From Mesostigma viride (lineage: Eukaryota > Streptophyta > Mesostigmatophyceae > Mesostigmatales > Mesostigmataceae): a stretch of DNA of 64,000 bases. How positions within the stretch are numbered: the first letter of the stretch is position 1; each line of letters opens with the position of its first letter. The stretch covers positions 884,898 to 948,897 of the forward strand of contig RPFO01000199.1 in assembly GCA_009746045.1 (NCBI GenBank). The letters run 5' to 3'. This document shows positions 1-10,167 of the stretch, piece by piece. Below the pieces are notes generated by a model. That model saw nothing but the letters and a program-made list of their open reading frames with translations, was not told the DNA's origin and ran no database searches. A program made the position numbers and the translations under genes.

Positions 1-1450
1 CTACTTGGGCTGCGCTGGAGGCCTGGCATGTGATCTAGTTGAGTCCTGCGCTGCTCCATTGTCACTACTTGCAGCAGCACACCCTTGGTCTTGCCCTTCT
101 TGTTCGAGGCCAGGCGCCCATCCACATGCGTGGATGTGGGGGGGGCTGGCATGCATGCGTGGGTGTGGGGGGGGCTGGCATGCATGCGTGGGTGTGTGGG
201 GGGGGCTGGCATGCAATGTGTGGGTGTGGTGGGGAGCTGGCATGCATACGTGTGTGTGTGGGGGGCTGGCATGCATGCGTGGGTGTGGGGGGGGCTGGCA
301 TGCATGCGTGGGTGTCTGGGGGGGCTGGCATGCATGCGTGGGGGGGGGGGGAGCTGGCATGCATGCGTGTGTGGGGGGGGGCTGGCATGCATGCGTGGGT
401 GTGGGGGGGGCTGGCATGCATGCGTGGGTGTGGGGGGGAGCTGGCATGAATGCGTGGGTGTGGGGGGGGCTGGCATGCATGCGTGGGTGTGGGGGGGGCA
501 GGCATGCATGCGTGGGTGTGCGGGGGGGATGGCATGCATGCGTGGGTGTGGGGGGGTGCTAGCATGCATGCGTGGGTGTGGGGGGGTGGTGGCATGAATG
601 CGTGGGTGTGGGGGGGGGCTGGCATGCATGCGTGGGTGTCTGGGGGGGCTGGCATGCATGCGTGCGTGTGGGGGGCGCTGGCATGCATGAGTGTGTAAGG
701 GGGGGGCTGGCATGCATGCGTGGGTGTGGGGGGGGTTGGCATGCGTGCGTGGGTGTGGGGGGGGCTGGCATGCATGCGTGGGTGTGTGGGGGGCTAGCAT
801 GCATGCGTGGGTGGGGGAGGGGGCTGGCATGCATGCGTGGGTGTGTGGGGGAGCTGGCATGCATGCGTGGGTGTGGGGGGGGCTGGCATGCATTCGTGGG
901 TGTGGGGCGGGGCTGGCATGCATGCATGCGCGGGTGTGGGTGGGGGCTGGCATGCATGCGTGGGTGTGTGGGGGGGCTGGCATGCGTGCATGAATGTGGG
1001 GGGGGCTGGCATGCATGTGTGGGTGTGGGGGGGGCTGGCATGCATGCGTGTGTGTGGGGGGGGGCTAGCATGCATGCGTGGGTGTGTGGGGAGGCTGGCA
1101 TGCGTGCGTGGGTGTGGGGGGGCTGGCATGCATGCGTGGGTGTGGGTAGGGGGGCTGGCATGCATGCGTGGGTGTGGGGGGGGCAGGCATGCATGCGTGG
1201 GTGTGTGGGGAGGCTGGCATGCATGCGTGGGTGTGGGGGGGGCTGGCATGCATGTGTGGGTGTGGGGGGGGCTAGCATGCATGCGTGGGTGTTGGGGGGG
1301 GCTGGCATGCATGTGTGGGTGTGGGGGGGAGCTGGCATGCATGCGTGGGTGTGGCGGGGGCTGGCATGCATGCGTGGGTGTGGGGGGAGGCTGGCATGCA
1401 TGCGTGGGTGTGGGGGGGGCTGGCATGCATGCGTGGGTGTGAGGGGGGGC
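1..1450. repeat. 31-bp G-rich minisatellite
   Basis: About 45 head-to-tail copies of a 30-32 bp unit built from CTGGCATGCATGCGTGGG followed by TGTGGGGGGG. Copies differ mainly in the length of the G run and by single substitutions. Because the unit length is close to 30-31 bp, all six frames stay largely open. On the minus strand the array reads as His/Pro/Cys/Met-rich repeats (HTHACMPAPP) that run on from the upstream CxxC protein. It may be a coding repeat, a 3' UTR or an intron; the sequence alone does not decide. Confidence 0.95.
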
Positions 1451-2037
1451 ATGACCATGGTAGAAAATGTTATCTTGAGGGAGCACTCTCCATGGGAAGT
1501 GGATGCCCAGGTGGCTGTTAAGGGGGGCACAATAACAGAAAGAGTGCTATCCACCATCACCCTAGCCCCTGCCCACACTGTGGCTACCTTGCTGGTGTCA
1601 CCTTCCCTCAACAGGTATTCTATTACGTTAAAATCCGTTAACACGCGCTTGGCCTTCGTTGCATTTTCCTTGAAGTTGCAATGGCACCTTCCCTGCGGCT
1701 GATCGGCTGCGCCCTCCCCTACGCGCTTGAACATTGTATCAAACGCCTCACGGGGGCAAGGAGAGATAACAAAATATTTGTTCGCAAACGGTTTCCATCC
1801 CATGGCAGCAGCCGCCTTAAGATTGTACAAGACCTGCCACGGGCGGATGTTGACAGCGCAAAAATTCTGCAGCTTTAAGTCGCAGTTTACGCACTTGCTG
1901 GTGTGAATCGTGCGGGGCAGGCCGCCATACGTGAGATCGCCATCTGAGGTGCGCCGTCGTAGCTTGTCACACCGGTAGCAATAGCGCAGGTTGCCTTCCG
2001 TCGAATTCATGATGATCTGAGCAATACAATGAAGCAT
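559..2037 (-). CDS. CxxC-motif protein running into a His/Pro/Cys repeat tail
   Basis: I do not recognise a named family. The non-repetitive part (about 2037-1450) has good coding character and two cysteine pairs, CYRC near the N-terminus and CVNC about 32 residues later, followed by a Cys-x-Cys (CHC) about 65 residues further on. This spacing suggests a small zinc-binding module. Methionines at 2037 and 2010 are both possible starts; the second (MNSTEGN) sits just before the first CxxC. The frame stays open into the minisatellite down to 559 and then stops at a repeat copy with a changed length, so the real C-terminus is uncertain. A splice donor before the repeat is equally possible. Nothing upstream indicates its regulation. 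Confidence 0.45.
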   Translation of the reverse strand: MLHCIAQIIMNSTEGNLRYCYRCDKLRRRTSDGDLTYGGLPRTIHTSKCVNCDLKLQNFCAVNIRPWQVLYNLKAAAAMGWKPFANKYFVISPCPREAFDTMFKRVGEGAADQPQGRCHCNFKENATKAKRVLTDFNVIEYLLREGDTSKVATVWAGARVMVDSTLSVIVPPLTATWASTSHGECSLKITFSTMVMPPLTPTHACQPPPHPRMHASLPPHPRMHASPRHTHACMPAPPHTHTCMPAPPNTHACMLAPPTPTHACQPPPHPRMHASLPTHPRMHACPPHTHACMPAPLPTPTHACQPPHTHARMPASPHTHACMLAPPHTHACMPAPPTPTHACQPPPHSCTHASPPTHPRMHASPHPHPRMHACQPRPTPTNACQPPPHPRMHASSPTHPRMHASPLPHPRMHASPPHTHACMPAPPTPTHACQPPPHPRMHASPPLTHSCMPAPPTRTHACQPPQTPTHACQPPPTPTHSCHHPPTPTHAC

Positions 2038-2088
2038 CGGGGGAGGGGGGGGGCGGTGGATTTCAGGGTTTTTAGAGCTCCGAAGCAC

Positions 2089-3002
2089 CCACTAGCAGAT
2101 TTAACGAGGAAATTAACCGAACTGAAATTTTTTCGGGAAAAGCTCGTGGTAACGCTAAAATAGACTTACCAACGAAGAGAAATTCGCTCTTATCGCACGC
2201 GAGCCCCGTGGAGGCTGGGCTACCGCGATGGTGTACTTTTTTGCATCTGCGGACAGCAGCCCGCAAAAGGGTCGGCAGGCTCGTACCCACCCCCGCGCGA
2301 ATATTTTTTTCAGCTTGCAGCACGTCGGTAAAATAGAAAAAAAAATATCATGAGCGATCGCACATCTCGGAGCATGTGCAGCAAAATTTTCCAGCGTTAA
2401 TAATGCTTAAATGCCTCCATCAAGGTCACCGCCATTAAATCAGCCGACATAGCTTTTTGGCCACAATTTGCACCGAAATTTGGTCCGTACCGTCCAGCTC
2501 AGTCGGGCAAGTCGGAAAGATTTTTCCGGCCGGCTCTCCGCGGGAAAAATTTGATGTGTGTTGAGACCATGCGTCAGGTGCTGGCATGATGCATGGCAAT
2601 AAGTTTTGGTGGCATTCTGACATTATTTGGGTTAAATATTGATTTAAAATGGCCATTAATGACAAATGCTAGCAAAAGTTTGCTAGCATTTGTCACCAAC
2701 TAGGGCTCCAAATGGCGTAGAACTTTGTACAAGGTCAGAACAACTATTATTCATCATGCACCACTGCAAAGTTACAGCATAATCTGATGTCAACTATTGT
2801 TTCTATGCAAGTGCAAGTGGTTTAGGTGGCCAGTTTTGGCCTTGGATCTGGAGTTAACTTAAGCAGGGAGTACCATGTAAACTTAACATTTTGACTCAAC
2901 TACTCCACCACTAGCCAGACACATCCCGGGGAGTGGTGGGATCCAATCCTACTAGGTCAATCTGACAATAAACTTGCCATGGGCCATAATTTATGTAAAA
3001 AA
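2089..3002. other. Intergenic, no gene seen
   Basis: AT-richer sequence with poly-A/T runs. No reading frame here has convincing coding character, and no transposon terminus was seen. Confidence 0.5.
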
Positions 3003-3106
3003 AAGGCCATTTCAAGGTGTTGTGGGTGCGCGCCCCGTGCACCACTTTTCCACGGTACGGACGGGTACCGCGAATTTTTCGGCGCCAAAATATTCGCGCC
3101 GGGACC
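3003..3106 (+). repeat. Dispersed repeat with a GGCGC-AATATT palindrome, copy 1
   Basis: About 100 bp that recurs in inverted orientation at 33,004-33,102. Shared blocks include the GTGCACC/ACTTTTC.ACGGTAC segment, GGTACCGCGAATTTTT and a near-palindromic GGCGCCAAAATATTCGCGCC. It lies just outside the CACTA element at 3142. It is probably the end of an unidentified mobile element; no coding capacity was seen. Confidence 0.6.
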
Positions 3107-3154
3107 GTCTTGTTTTAGCCATGGCTATGCAGGCCTATGCACACTAGGAACTCG

Positions 3155-3495
3155 GCTTTGAGAATGGGTGAGAAATGGTGAGAAAAAGGGTGAGAAAGGT
3201 GAGAAAAAGGGTGAGAAATGGGTGAGAATGGGTGAGAAAGGTGAGAAAAAAGGGTGAGAATGGGGTGAGAATGGGTGAGAAAACACGTTTCTCACCCGGG
3301 TGAGATTGCCCCAAAAAGGTGAAAAAAGGGGAATAACGTGAGAAAAATCTCAAAAAACAGGACGTGAGATAAGTGAGAAAAACGGGAGGTGTGAAACGTG
3401 AGAAAAGTGAGAAAATCAGGACGTGAGAAAAGTGAGAAAAGTGAGAAAAACAGGACGTGAGAAAAGTGAGAAAAGTGAGAAAACACAGCGCTGAA
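3155..3495 (+). repeat. Left subterminal GTGAGAAA array
   Basis: More than 20 copies of GTGAGAAA/GGTGAGAA spaced irregularly at 8-15 bp directly inside the left CACTA terminus. The orientation is opposite to that of the right-end array, as expected for binding sites of a CACTA accessory protein. Confidence 0.85.
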
Positions 3496-3656
3496 AAACA
3501 CACCCATAATGCAATATGCTGGCAGCAGACACATGCATGCAGTGCCAGTAACAACCGCTGTTCAAAACAGCACGAACAATAATGATTTTTTCATTAAATG
3601 TTTGAATAATTTTAATGTTTACAGCTGCAAGAACCCATTGATTCAACTATTCAACA

Positions 3657-3801
3657 CTGTTATGGCGTTATGTACATCTTCGGCATTCAAATATGCCTTT
3701 TCAACACAGTCTGTTATGGCGTTATGACATCTTCGGCATTCAATGCCTGTTCAACACAGTCTGTTATGGCGTTATGACATCTTCCGCATTCAATGCCTAT
3801 C
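3657..3801 (+). repeat. About 53-bp tandem repeat, 3 copies
   Basis: Three near-identical copies of a unit starting TGTTATGGCGTTATGACATC and continuing through a TCAATGCC/CAACACAGTC segment. It lies inside the first CACTA element, and no coding role was seen. Confidence 0.8.
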
Positions 3802-4367
3802 ATCAAATACTATATGGTAGCTAGCTAACAAAGCGGGCCGGTCGACAGGGCGTCACATGCTGACTTGAAAGTGGAACCGCTTGCATTTTACTCTCGTGGT
3901 CCCTGCAAGAAATAAAGCAAACCGACACAATATACGCAAGAGGAAAAGAAATCAGATCCTTGACATAGATGTAAGCGTTCTACAAGGAAGAGCTCACCAG
4001 CACCTAACGGTCCATGCAGCAAATGTGTAGAACCCAACACTCACTCTTATGGCAAAGCAGCCCCATGTGGCAAGGCAGCACCATACACATGAATCACACC
4101 ATGCGCCAGATGTCACACGAGCAAGGCACAACGTTGTCGTCGGATCAGAAAGCAACAAGCGTGAAAACGCTAGCGGCCCAAATCTGAGATTCCGCGGAAC
4201 ACAGAAAATAAGAAAGCTCAGAAGCTACCAGCAAGGGATCGAACATATGACCTTTGGCATGATTTCGCGGCTGTGTGAGTCTCCTGATCCGAAGGCATCT
4301 CACGTAATGAACGTTTCGAAACAGCCAAACTGCGGAAAATCTCTTACCGGAGAGAGTTGCCAATATC

Positions 4368-4427
4368 AAGGAGACAACCAGCGCAGGCCAGAAATCGGGA
4401 GAATCCGGACCATGGTAGCTCGAGCCT
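4368..4427 (+). repeat. Segment shared with the second CACTA element
   Basis: Roughly 50 bp (CAAGGAGACAACCA, CGCAGGCCAGAAATCGGGAG, AATCCGGA.CATGGTAG) that recurs almost exactly near 57,732-57,785, in the same orientation relative to the left terminus of the other CACTA element. It ties the two elements to related families. Confidence 0.75.
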
Positions 4428-4489
4428 GCCGTTATCTTGTCCGCGTTTTCGAGTCGTGCAGGATTATGAATATGAATGGAGATGGAAAT

Positions 4490-4581
4490 GTGTAGCCTTG
4501 TGCATTGAAATTACGGCTGGCTGACGTGAAGAGCGACTACATGACCTACACGGTGGGTCCGGAAACGGCTTGCTTGATTGT
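4490..4581 (+). repeat. Inverted internal duplication, left arm
   Basis: About 90 bp repeated in reverse complement at 5334-5432 with roughly 85% identity; shared blocks include TGTGTAGCCTTGT and CGGAAAC.GCTTGCTTGAT. The reverse-strand copy also has an open frame (residues such as GVFFELHWPG), which suggests a captured exon fragment. It is evidence of internal rearrangement in the CACTA element. Confidence 0.7.
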
Positions 4582-5333
4582 GTTTCATCGTGGGCAACGA
4601 GTCCAACAACTACTTTCTCTGGGCGGCAAACTGCGGCAAATTGAACGCAAACCTCATCATGAAATCTTGACCGTCGAAATGTAACAATCCGACGACTTAT
4701 GCAGTATGCCGCGTAATTTTCTGTTGCGGGAGAGCCGTTGGGCCGGTTCCCGACGCGGGCGACCAGTGGTTTGCGTTAAGTTAACTTAGCTGAAGTTCCC
4801 CAAGCCGCATGATGGCTCTCATCGACGGCCTCAGTCTATTGACGCGTCGGCCCGATTTTGGCGGCACCCAATTTGACCCCAACGGCACCTACCGACAAAG
4901 GGCATACGTACGTTTCACGCGCACCACGACCTTCGAGCTCTGCTATGGCGGTGGTGCCGTGGGGCCCGCATCAGACTGCGGGCCCTTATCTGCTTTGGCG
5001 GTGCTGCCGTTGGGCCCGCATCAGAATTCAGGCCCTTTATGCATGCGGGCCATTAATGCATGTTACTTTTTTAGTCTTCTGCATACAAATATGAAGCAAT
5101 GAGGTCGTGTCCTCTGGATTTTTGCACTGCAAATGGCATTTGCACCGTGTGCAGTTCCTGGACGTTTGGAAACATGCATGATGGCATGTGGCTAATGTAA
5201 TGACTGACTAGCTAGACCGTTTCAGTGGTTTTTCATTTGCGGGTATTTCCTCGTAAATGGTGGGAAAGCGATCGCAGCAATGGTTCTCACCACTAGACAC
5301 TCCCGGCCAGTGAAGCTCGAAAAACACGCCCTG

Positions 5334-5432
5334 ATCAAGCAAGCTGTTTCCGGCCCCACTGTATAGGTCATCTTACAGTCGCTCTTTGCGTAAGCCAGCC
5401 ATAATTTCAATGAACAAGGCTACACATTTGCA
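5334..5432 (-). repeat. Inverted internal duplication, right arm
   Basis: Reverse-complement partner of 4490-4581. The minus strand from about 5425 to 5222 reads well as protein apart from one stop (TAA within DCKMTYT-type sequence in another frame), so this may be a decayed exon. Confidence 0.65.
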
Positions 5433-5475
5433 TACTCTTTGCTTGGTTATCGGTGTGCCTTTGTTTGGATGCAGG

Positions 5476-5580
5476 GGGGATCGCTGTGCTGACACAACGC
5501 GCCGCAAGGGATTTGCTGGTAGAAGATGCCCTTCCCAAGGCTGATTACAGCGACCCTGCGAATGGCGACGAGGCCTACTG
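5476..5580 (+). pseudogene. Exon-like fragment of a CACTA gene
   Basis: A TGCAG acceptor at 5475 is followed by about 35 open codons (IAVLTQRAARDLLVEDALPK and onward) ending at a TG|GTGAGC donor. The acceptor region with its first bases of exon (TCGCTGTGCTGACACAACG) is duplicated at 5822-5890, in front of the long 3' exon. This looks like duplication of an intron-exon junction during rearrangement of the element. Confidence 0.45.
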
Positions 5581-5863
5581 GTGAGCCTTGTTTTTTGCAA
5601 ATGCTACTTACGCCGTCTGCTTTGGTTATTTTAATTCAGTCCTATTGAAAGGCGCCTTGGGATTAGCCATGCAATCATGTTTTACTGTCACAAAGCCAGC
5701 CCTAGTAATTAATATCTAGTTTGTTTGGTTTTACCCATCCGGGTGCCATGATCTTGCCGCCAGTAAAAGCGTCCTGTGTTGTATCGTTCTATTTTTTTTA
5801 ATAACCAATACTTAATAATAATACTCTTTGCTGGGTTATCGGTGTGCGTTTGTTTGAATGCAG

Positions 5864-6803
5864 GCGAGATCGCTGTGCTGACACAACGTTCAACGTGATT
5901 GCATGGGCATCATTAAACCTGACGCCGCTTGTGCCGCAAGGCATTGTAGCGGCGTGTGGGGGCGTGAAGCGCTACGCGGATTCTTTCCACAAAGTCAGGA
6001 TACACGGGTTCAACTACCGCACAGAGGCTGCGGACCAATCCCTGGGAAAGCGGCACAAGAATGCGGGAGTTGCGGTGCATGGCCCGGGCGGTGTAGACTT
6101 TGGTTTCATCACACACATTCTGAAGGCCAGGTTAGAGTACCCACGAGGGGGCTGGGAATGGCAGCTGTTGTTGAAGGTGGAGCTTTTTGATCGCCTTCAT
6201 GTCGCTCACCTGCCCCACGAGAGGTTGGTGGTCATCAGCAGCGCACAGGCCCCCAGGTCGTCGCGCCTTGTGTTGCCAGGTGCAGTGAGCTCAGTTGGGT
6301 ATGTCGTCGATGAATGCTATGCTCCCGAAATGGTGGTAATCCCTGCCAAACTGCCATGGAGCATGGCACACCAGGCGCAATCTTCCCTCAGTAACCATGT
6401 GTATCACAGCGTGGCAGCAGATTTCCCCACCATGCCGCAGTTTGAAGTGATTGAGGAGGGTGAGCCGATGCCACCGCCTAGTGGCAAGAAGAAAGGCAAG
6501 AAGAAGGGGTCCAAGAAGAAGAAGAAGGTGGCAGCGGCAGACGTAGGTGATGGCGACGTGGTGCGCCGCGCTGGCAAGGCACCTGCTCGAGGGCGCAGCC
6601 GCAAGCGTGGTGCTCCCACAGATGCTGGACCTAGCCAGCCCACCGTTGTAATTGAGGAGGTCCCTATGGCAAAGAGGGCCAGTGGAAGGCAGCGTAAAGC
6701 TGTGAACTATTGCGACACTAGTGGGGATGACACTATGTCATCAGAAGATGATGTTGATGCAAGCAACCCCTCGGACAGCAGTTCTGAAGAAGATGACTTT
6801 TGA
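5864..6803 (+). CDS. CACTA transposase C-terminal exon (partial)
   Basis: About 313 residues are read from a TGCAG acceptor at 5861-5863 to a stop at 6803. The N-terminal half (VKRYADSFHKVRIHGFNYRT, then KNAGVAVHG, FGFITHILKARLEYP, LLLKVELFD) follows the layout of the domain found after the catalytic core in many plant CACTA transposases (DUF4216-like: F..R....QNSGV, YYG.L..I.EL.Y, V.LFKC.W). This is inference from pattern, not a search result. The second half is disordered. It has a lysine-rich tract (KKKGKKKGSKKKKK), RGRSRKRG and KRASGRQRK basic clusters suited to nuclear import or DNA contact, and a Ser/Asp/Glu-rich acidic C-terminus ending SSEEDDF. The upstream exons with the catalytic core are missing from this copy, so no full transposase can be made from it. 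Confidence 0.55.
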
Positions 6804-6969
6804 TTTAATTTGGGCATGACAGCATTGTTTATGGAATGATGTGCTGTTTTATATTGTATGACAACCCTATATTGCACCTTTGTGCACCCTACAATGCATA
6901 TCAAAGTGGTGTTGAGTTTTTTTTTCACGTTAAGGACTTAATGAAATAAAGCTCATGATTTTTCTCGTG

Positions 6970-7295
6970 TTACACTCTTGGTGAGAAATTTCTCACCACG
7001 TTGACTTGTGATTTTTCTCGTGTTAGTGATTTTTCTCGTGTTGGTGAGAAACTTCTCAATTTTCTCAATTTTCTCAATCTTTCTGCCTTTTTCTCACCCA
7101 TTCTCACCTTTTTTCTCACTTTAGGGTTTTTTCTCACCCCAATCTCACCAAAACGCCCTTTTTCTCACCAAAATCTCACCCTGGTGAGATTTTTTGCCTA
7201 GCGTTTGCGGAAAAAAATTGAGATTTTTCTCAATTTTCTCAAAAAATTCTCACAAAAGGTGAGAAAATTGAGGGTTTTGAGAATTTTCTCAGAAA
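6970..7295 (-). repeat. Right subterminal TTTCTCAC array
   Basis: Many copies of TTTCTCAC/TTCTCACC, the reverse complement of the motif at 3155-3495, reaching to within about 20 bp of the right CACTA terminus at 7309. Towards the end the array decays into TTTTCTCAATTTTCTCA stretches. Confidence 0.85.
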
Positions 7296-7348
7296 TTGAG
7301 TTCCTAGTGCAGAGAGATGCTCTCTGTTGAGAAGCCATGCCCTAGCTC

Positions 7349-7770
7349 TTGTATAGATCCCCTAGCTCTTGGTGGATGCCAACGCGACGTACACCCTGCA
7401 TGCCCGTGGGACGCGGGGGCTGCATGTATGCGCCGCGCCTAACCGATAGCAATGCCAACACCCCCCTACTTGAGCAACTACTCACTGAGGGGGACTTGAC
7501 TGCTGCCAATACGCTGTTTGCTAAACCGCCTGATGCACTAGTGACCTTTGTGGGCCCCATGCGCAGGGCGGCCATGGCTCGATGCTCCCTCGGCGGCGAT
7601 GTGTATGCTTGGACTACATACTTGTGCGCAAGTGCTGGCGCTCTTCCGTCACCGATGCCCGTACGCTGACCACCCCCAGTGTCGCATCGGATCACCGCAT
7701 GGTCACTGCAAACTTGCGCCGGCTACGTCTTCAGGCCCCTGCGCGCCGCCGCCCCCGGCCCCGCCCTAGC
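7349..7770 (+). pseudogene. LINE apurinic endonuclease domain, C-terminal part
   Basis: Residues resembling the end of an exonuclease-endonuclease-phosphatase domain: LTDSNANTPLLEQLL, ANTLFAKPPDALVTFVGP, then after a shift to another frame near 7585 LDYILVRKCWRSSV and SVASDHRMVTANLRL. The SDH motif holds the conserved Asp-His pair of these nucleases. In LINEs this enzyme nicks the target site. The N-terminal half is absent, cut off close to the end of the neighbouring CACTA element. Confidence 0.75.
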
Positions 7771-8652
7771 TGACTGGACCTGCTTACGCCCCGTCCGTGG
7801 GCGCAGGGAGAAGTGGTCAGAGGATGACATACGCCGCGATGCAATCAGGTCTGCCTTCGTGGACGCGCAACCTTTGATGTACCTGGATGCAGATCGCGGT
7901 GTGGATCTCACGCCACCGTACGAACTGTTCATGCGATCGGTGGAGCTTGGCTCTAAGCTTCTCCCCGAGCAACCCCGCGCCCGACCAACCCCGCTCTAGT
8001 ACCTGCGCGACGCCCGGGTGGTTGCCGCCCGGCTGGCGGCCGCGCTAGCGCAGGCCCGCCGCCGCGGGGAGGACCTGTACCCGTACCAGGAACGGCTTAC
8101 TCAAGCATATACTGCCAGAATATACTGCCGCACATGCGGAGGAGGTGGAGACACTTCAATGCCGCAGAAATCAATCGCCACACGGCCGCCAACCAGCACA
8201 AGGCGGCCTGGCACTCTCTCCACCGTCTTACCGGACGCCGGGAAACGCAACGGGCTGACATCCCAGGCACCCCCAGTGAACGCCTTGAGATTTGGTTCAG
8301 CTCCCAGGCCAAACTATCGGGGGCCCCTGGCCCGCCCCCCCCGCTTGACCCCGCTGCATGCAGCTGCACGCCCTGCGCGGCCAGCCGAGGCGGCCCCATT
8401 GAGCCCCCGCAGGCGCCCACCAGTGAGACGGACTACCTGGTCCCACCGCTCTCCGGCGCCCGGCTAGTGTACGTGGACGGCCCCCACGACGAGTGGACTC
8501 AGTCCCCAGGAATGGGCTGCTGCCATCTCCACCCTCCGCAATGATGCTGCCATGGGAGCGGACAATATTTCACCGGAGGTGGTTAAGATGCCTGAGCTTG
8601 AGCCTTTCCTCCGGGGTGTTTGCAACCGGATTCTACGAGACGGCCCCGCCCT
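7771..8652 (+). pseudogene. LINE linker between endonuclease and reverse transcriptase
   Basis: Broken frames keep typical inter-domain LINE features: a Trp-Arg-rich segment (KAAWHSLHRLTGRRETQ, compare the usual W..L..LTG), ERLEIWFSSQAKL, and then the pre-RT signature GADNISPEVVKMPE...GVCNRILRDG close to the hAT insertion site. Several stops and frame changes show that it is no longer functional. Confidence 0.65.
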
Positions 8653-8943
8653 AGGTTGTGAAATACGTCGGTACGTCAAATACGTCGCGGCCTCCAACAT
8701 ACGGGTACATACGTAGACCCCGGCAGAATACGTCGGCTTGAATACGGCAAAATACGACAGTGTGCAATTCGGCCTTTAGAGCATGGTTATGAATGGGCCT
8801 TTTGGGTTGAGGCTTTAGGGTATAGTTATGCAATATGGTTACCACTCATGGCAAGGTGCAGTCAAGTCAGAACACTGACAACCATTACCATGCATGAATG
8901 AGACAACGAGCTATCAAATCTGATCATCCTATATCAAAATGGG

Positions 8944-9610
8944 TCATGAATGAATAACTAATTGCCTTGTCTTTTGCTTCTGAAGAAGTTTGCCTGCCAG
9001 TAGCCACCGACTGGGAGCAGTGATCAGCCCTTTGTACTGACTCAGGCCGGAAATCATCGCCTTGAAAGAGCGGCTCTGAGCCGCGTGAAAGGAAATTGCG
9101 TTCTCAACAAAGAAGTTGGCCACCAGGAGCTGGCACTCCTCTTCGTTTGTGGGGTTCACAAACCTCGTGATTGTCTGCTGGCGACGATCACCTGCAATGG
9201 CCGACCCCGAAGCAAGGCCCTGGCCGCTCTCCGCCACTGCCCTGAAGCTCAGGTGCCGCTGCTTCTTCGCCTTCAGCCCGGCCTTCTTGCCCACAACGCC
9301 TGGAATTCTAGCTTCCGTTTCTGCCCAATCTTTGCGTCAGGGCCGCAGGCGTCTATGCCCTGCCCTGCGATGCTCGCAAAATGTGCGCGCATCCTGGTCG
9401 CACTGATCTGCTTGCCATCGCCACTGGTAAAATTGTGGCCGCAAAATGAGTGCAGCTAAACTTGACCTGCGAAACCGTATTTCCCAGAGCATCCTTCACC
9501 GTGACAGTCTTTTTTTCTACAAATTTATGCTCCGGCACTTTGTGTGGCATGGCTGCAAAAAAACGTTTGACAATTACTAGCACAAAATCCGATGGCACAC
9601 CGCCATACAA
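8944..9610 (-). pseudogene. hAT transposase N-terminal remnant with BED-type zinc finger
   Basis: Read right to left. A damaged zinc-finger motif comes first: C-T-H followed, in a shifted frame, by C-G-H-N-F and then MRAHILRA, matching C..C...H of BED fingers. The second part (9294-8944) has QQTITRFVNPTNEEECQLL, FFVENAISFHAAQS, SFKAMISGLSQY and PSRWLL. This is the usual hAT order of I..F, N.IPF..V.S..F..M, then PSR..L. No catalytic DDE core or dimerisation domain remains. At least two frameshifts separate the pieces. Confidence 0.7.
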
Positions 9611-9725
9611 TATTCATCATACAGGCTATATTACGTGCCACACGTTCCCAACACAGCTGGCATTTTCATCTTGCTGGCACTCTCTCCGTGTATGGAAATT
9701 TCATTTAGCTTGCCAACTGCCAAGT

Positions 9726-10167
9726 AAGTAAGTAAGTAAGTACTTTTGTGTCATGCGCAAAGGCATGCCACGGAGTACTATGCTAATCTCATTAGAAAAA
9801 TAATTACACAAAAGTTTAAACAAATATCGTCTGCATCATCCCCCAACCGTTAAGCACTAGATGGGGATGTAATCCTCATCCGAGCTGTCCTCTACTGTAA
9901 TGGCAGACGAGGCGGTAGTGTAGTAGCGGCTATCCTCAGGACCAATAACCTCCACCTGCGGACTTCTACCCTGGCTAGCAACGGGCCGCGGGGCCCGTGG
10001 GGAGAAAACAGGAGCATACCCCTCGGGAACTAGGTGCTTATCGCAGATGGCAGCCCATTTCTCCTTGTCAATCATGCGGGCGCGGAGTACGGATAGTCCC
10101 AGAAGCCCTGCATCTTCAAGCACTTGTGTCACATAGGTCCGGGTCGCGCAAGTTTGCCAGTGGCAGT
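9726..10167 (-). mobile_element. 5'-truncated LINE 3' fragment nested in the hAT element
   Basis: Reverse-orientation copy of the LINE 3' end (matches 11,840-12,270), including the same stop codon context and the ACTTACTT tail. It is flanked by a perfect 16-bp direct repeat (TTGCCAACTGCCAAGT at 9710-9725 and 10,168-10,183), the classical mark of target-primed LINE insertion. The truncated frame encodes the C-terminal LINE residues (LLGLSVLRARMIDKEKWAAI). Confidence 0.9.

Larger units (their letters stand above)
3142..7309. mobile_element. CACTA DNA transposon, rearranged (copy 1)
   Basis: The element begins CACTAGGAACTC at 3142 and ends GAGTTCCTAGTG at 7309, a perfect 12-bp terminal inverted repeat starting with the CACTA signature. 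Inside each end lies an array of GTGAGAAA motifs in opposite orientation (3155-3495 and 6970-7295). Clustered subterminal motifs of this kind are a hallmark of CACTA (En/Spm-type) elements, where they bind the accessory transposition protein. The flanks are GCA on the left and CAG on the right; only a 2-bp CA match is seen instead of the usual 3-bp duplication. The 4.2-kb interior keeps just one long exon, similar to a transposase C-terminal region, plus an inverted internal duplication, so it is probably a deleted, non-autonomous copy. Confidence 0.85.

Noticed and set aside
4049-4495. 148-codon plus-strand frame inside the first CACTA element
   Set aside because: Composition is not convincing, no domain is recognisable, and part of it is the non-coding block shared with the second element.
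5864-6803. Reading the CACTA C-terminal exon as a cellular nuclear protein
   Set aside because: It lies between matched CACTA termini and subterminal arrays, so the transposon interpretation is more economical.
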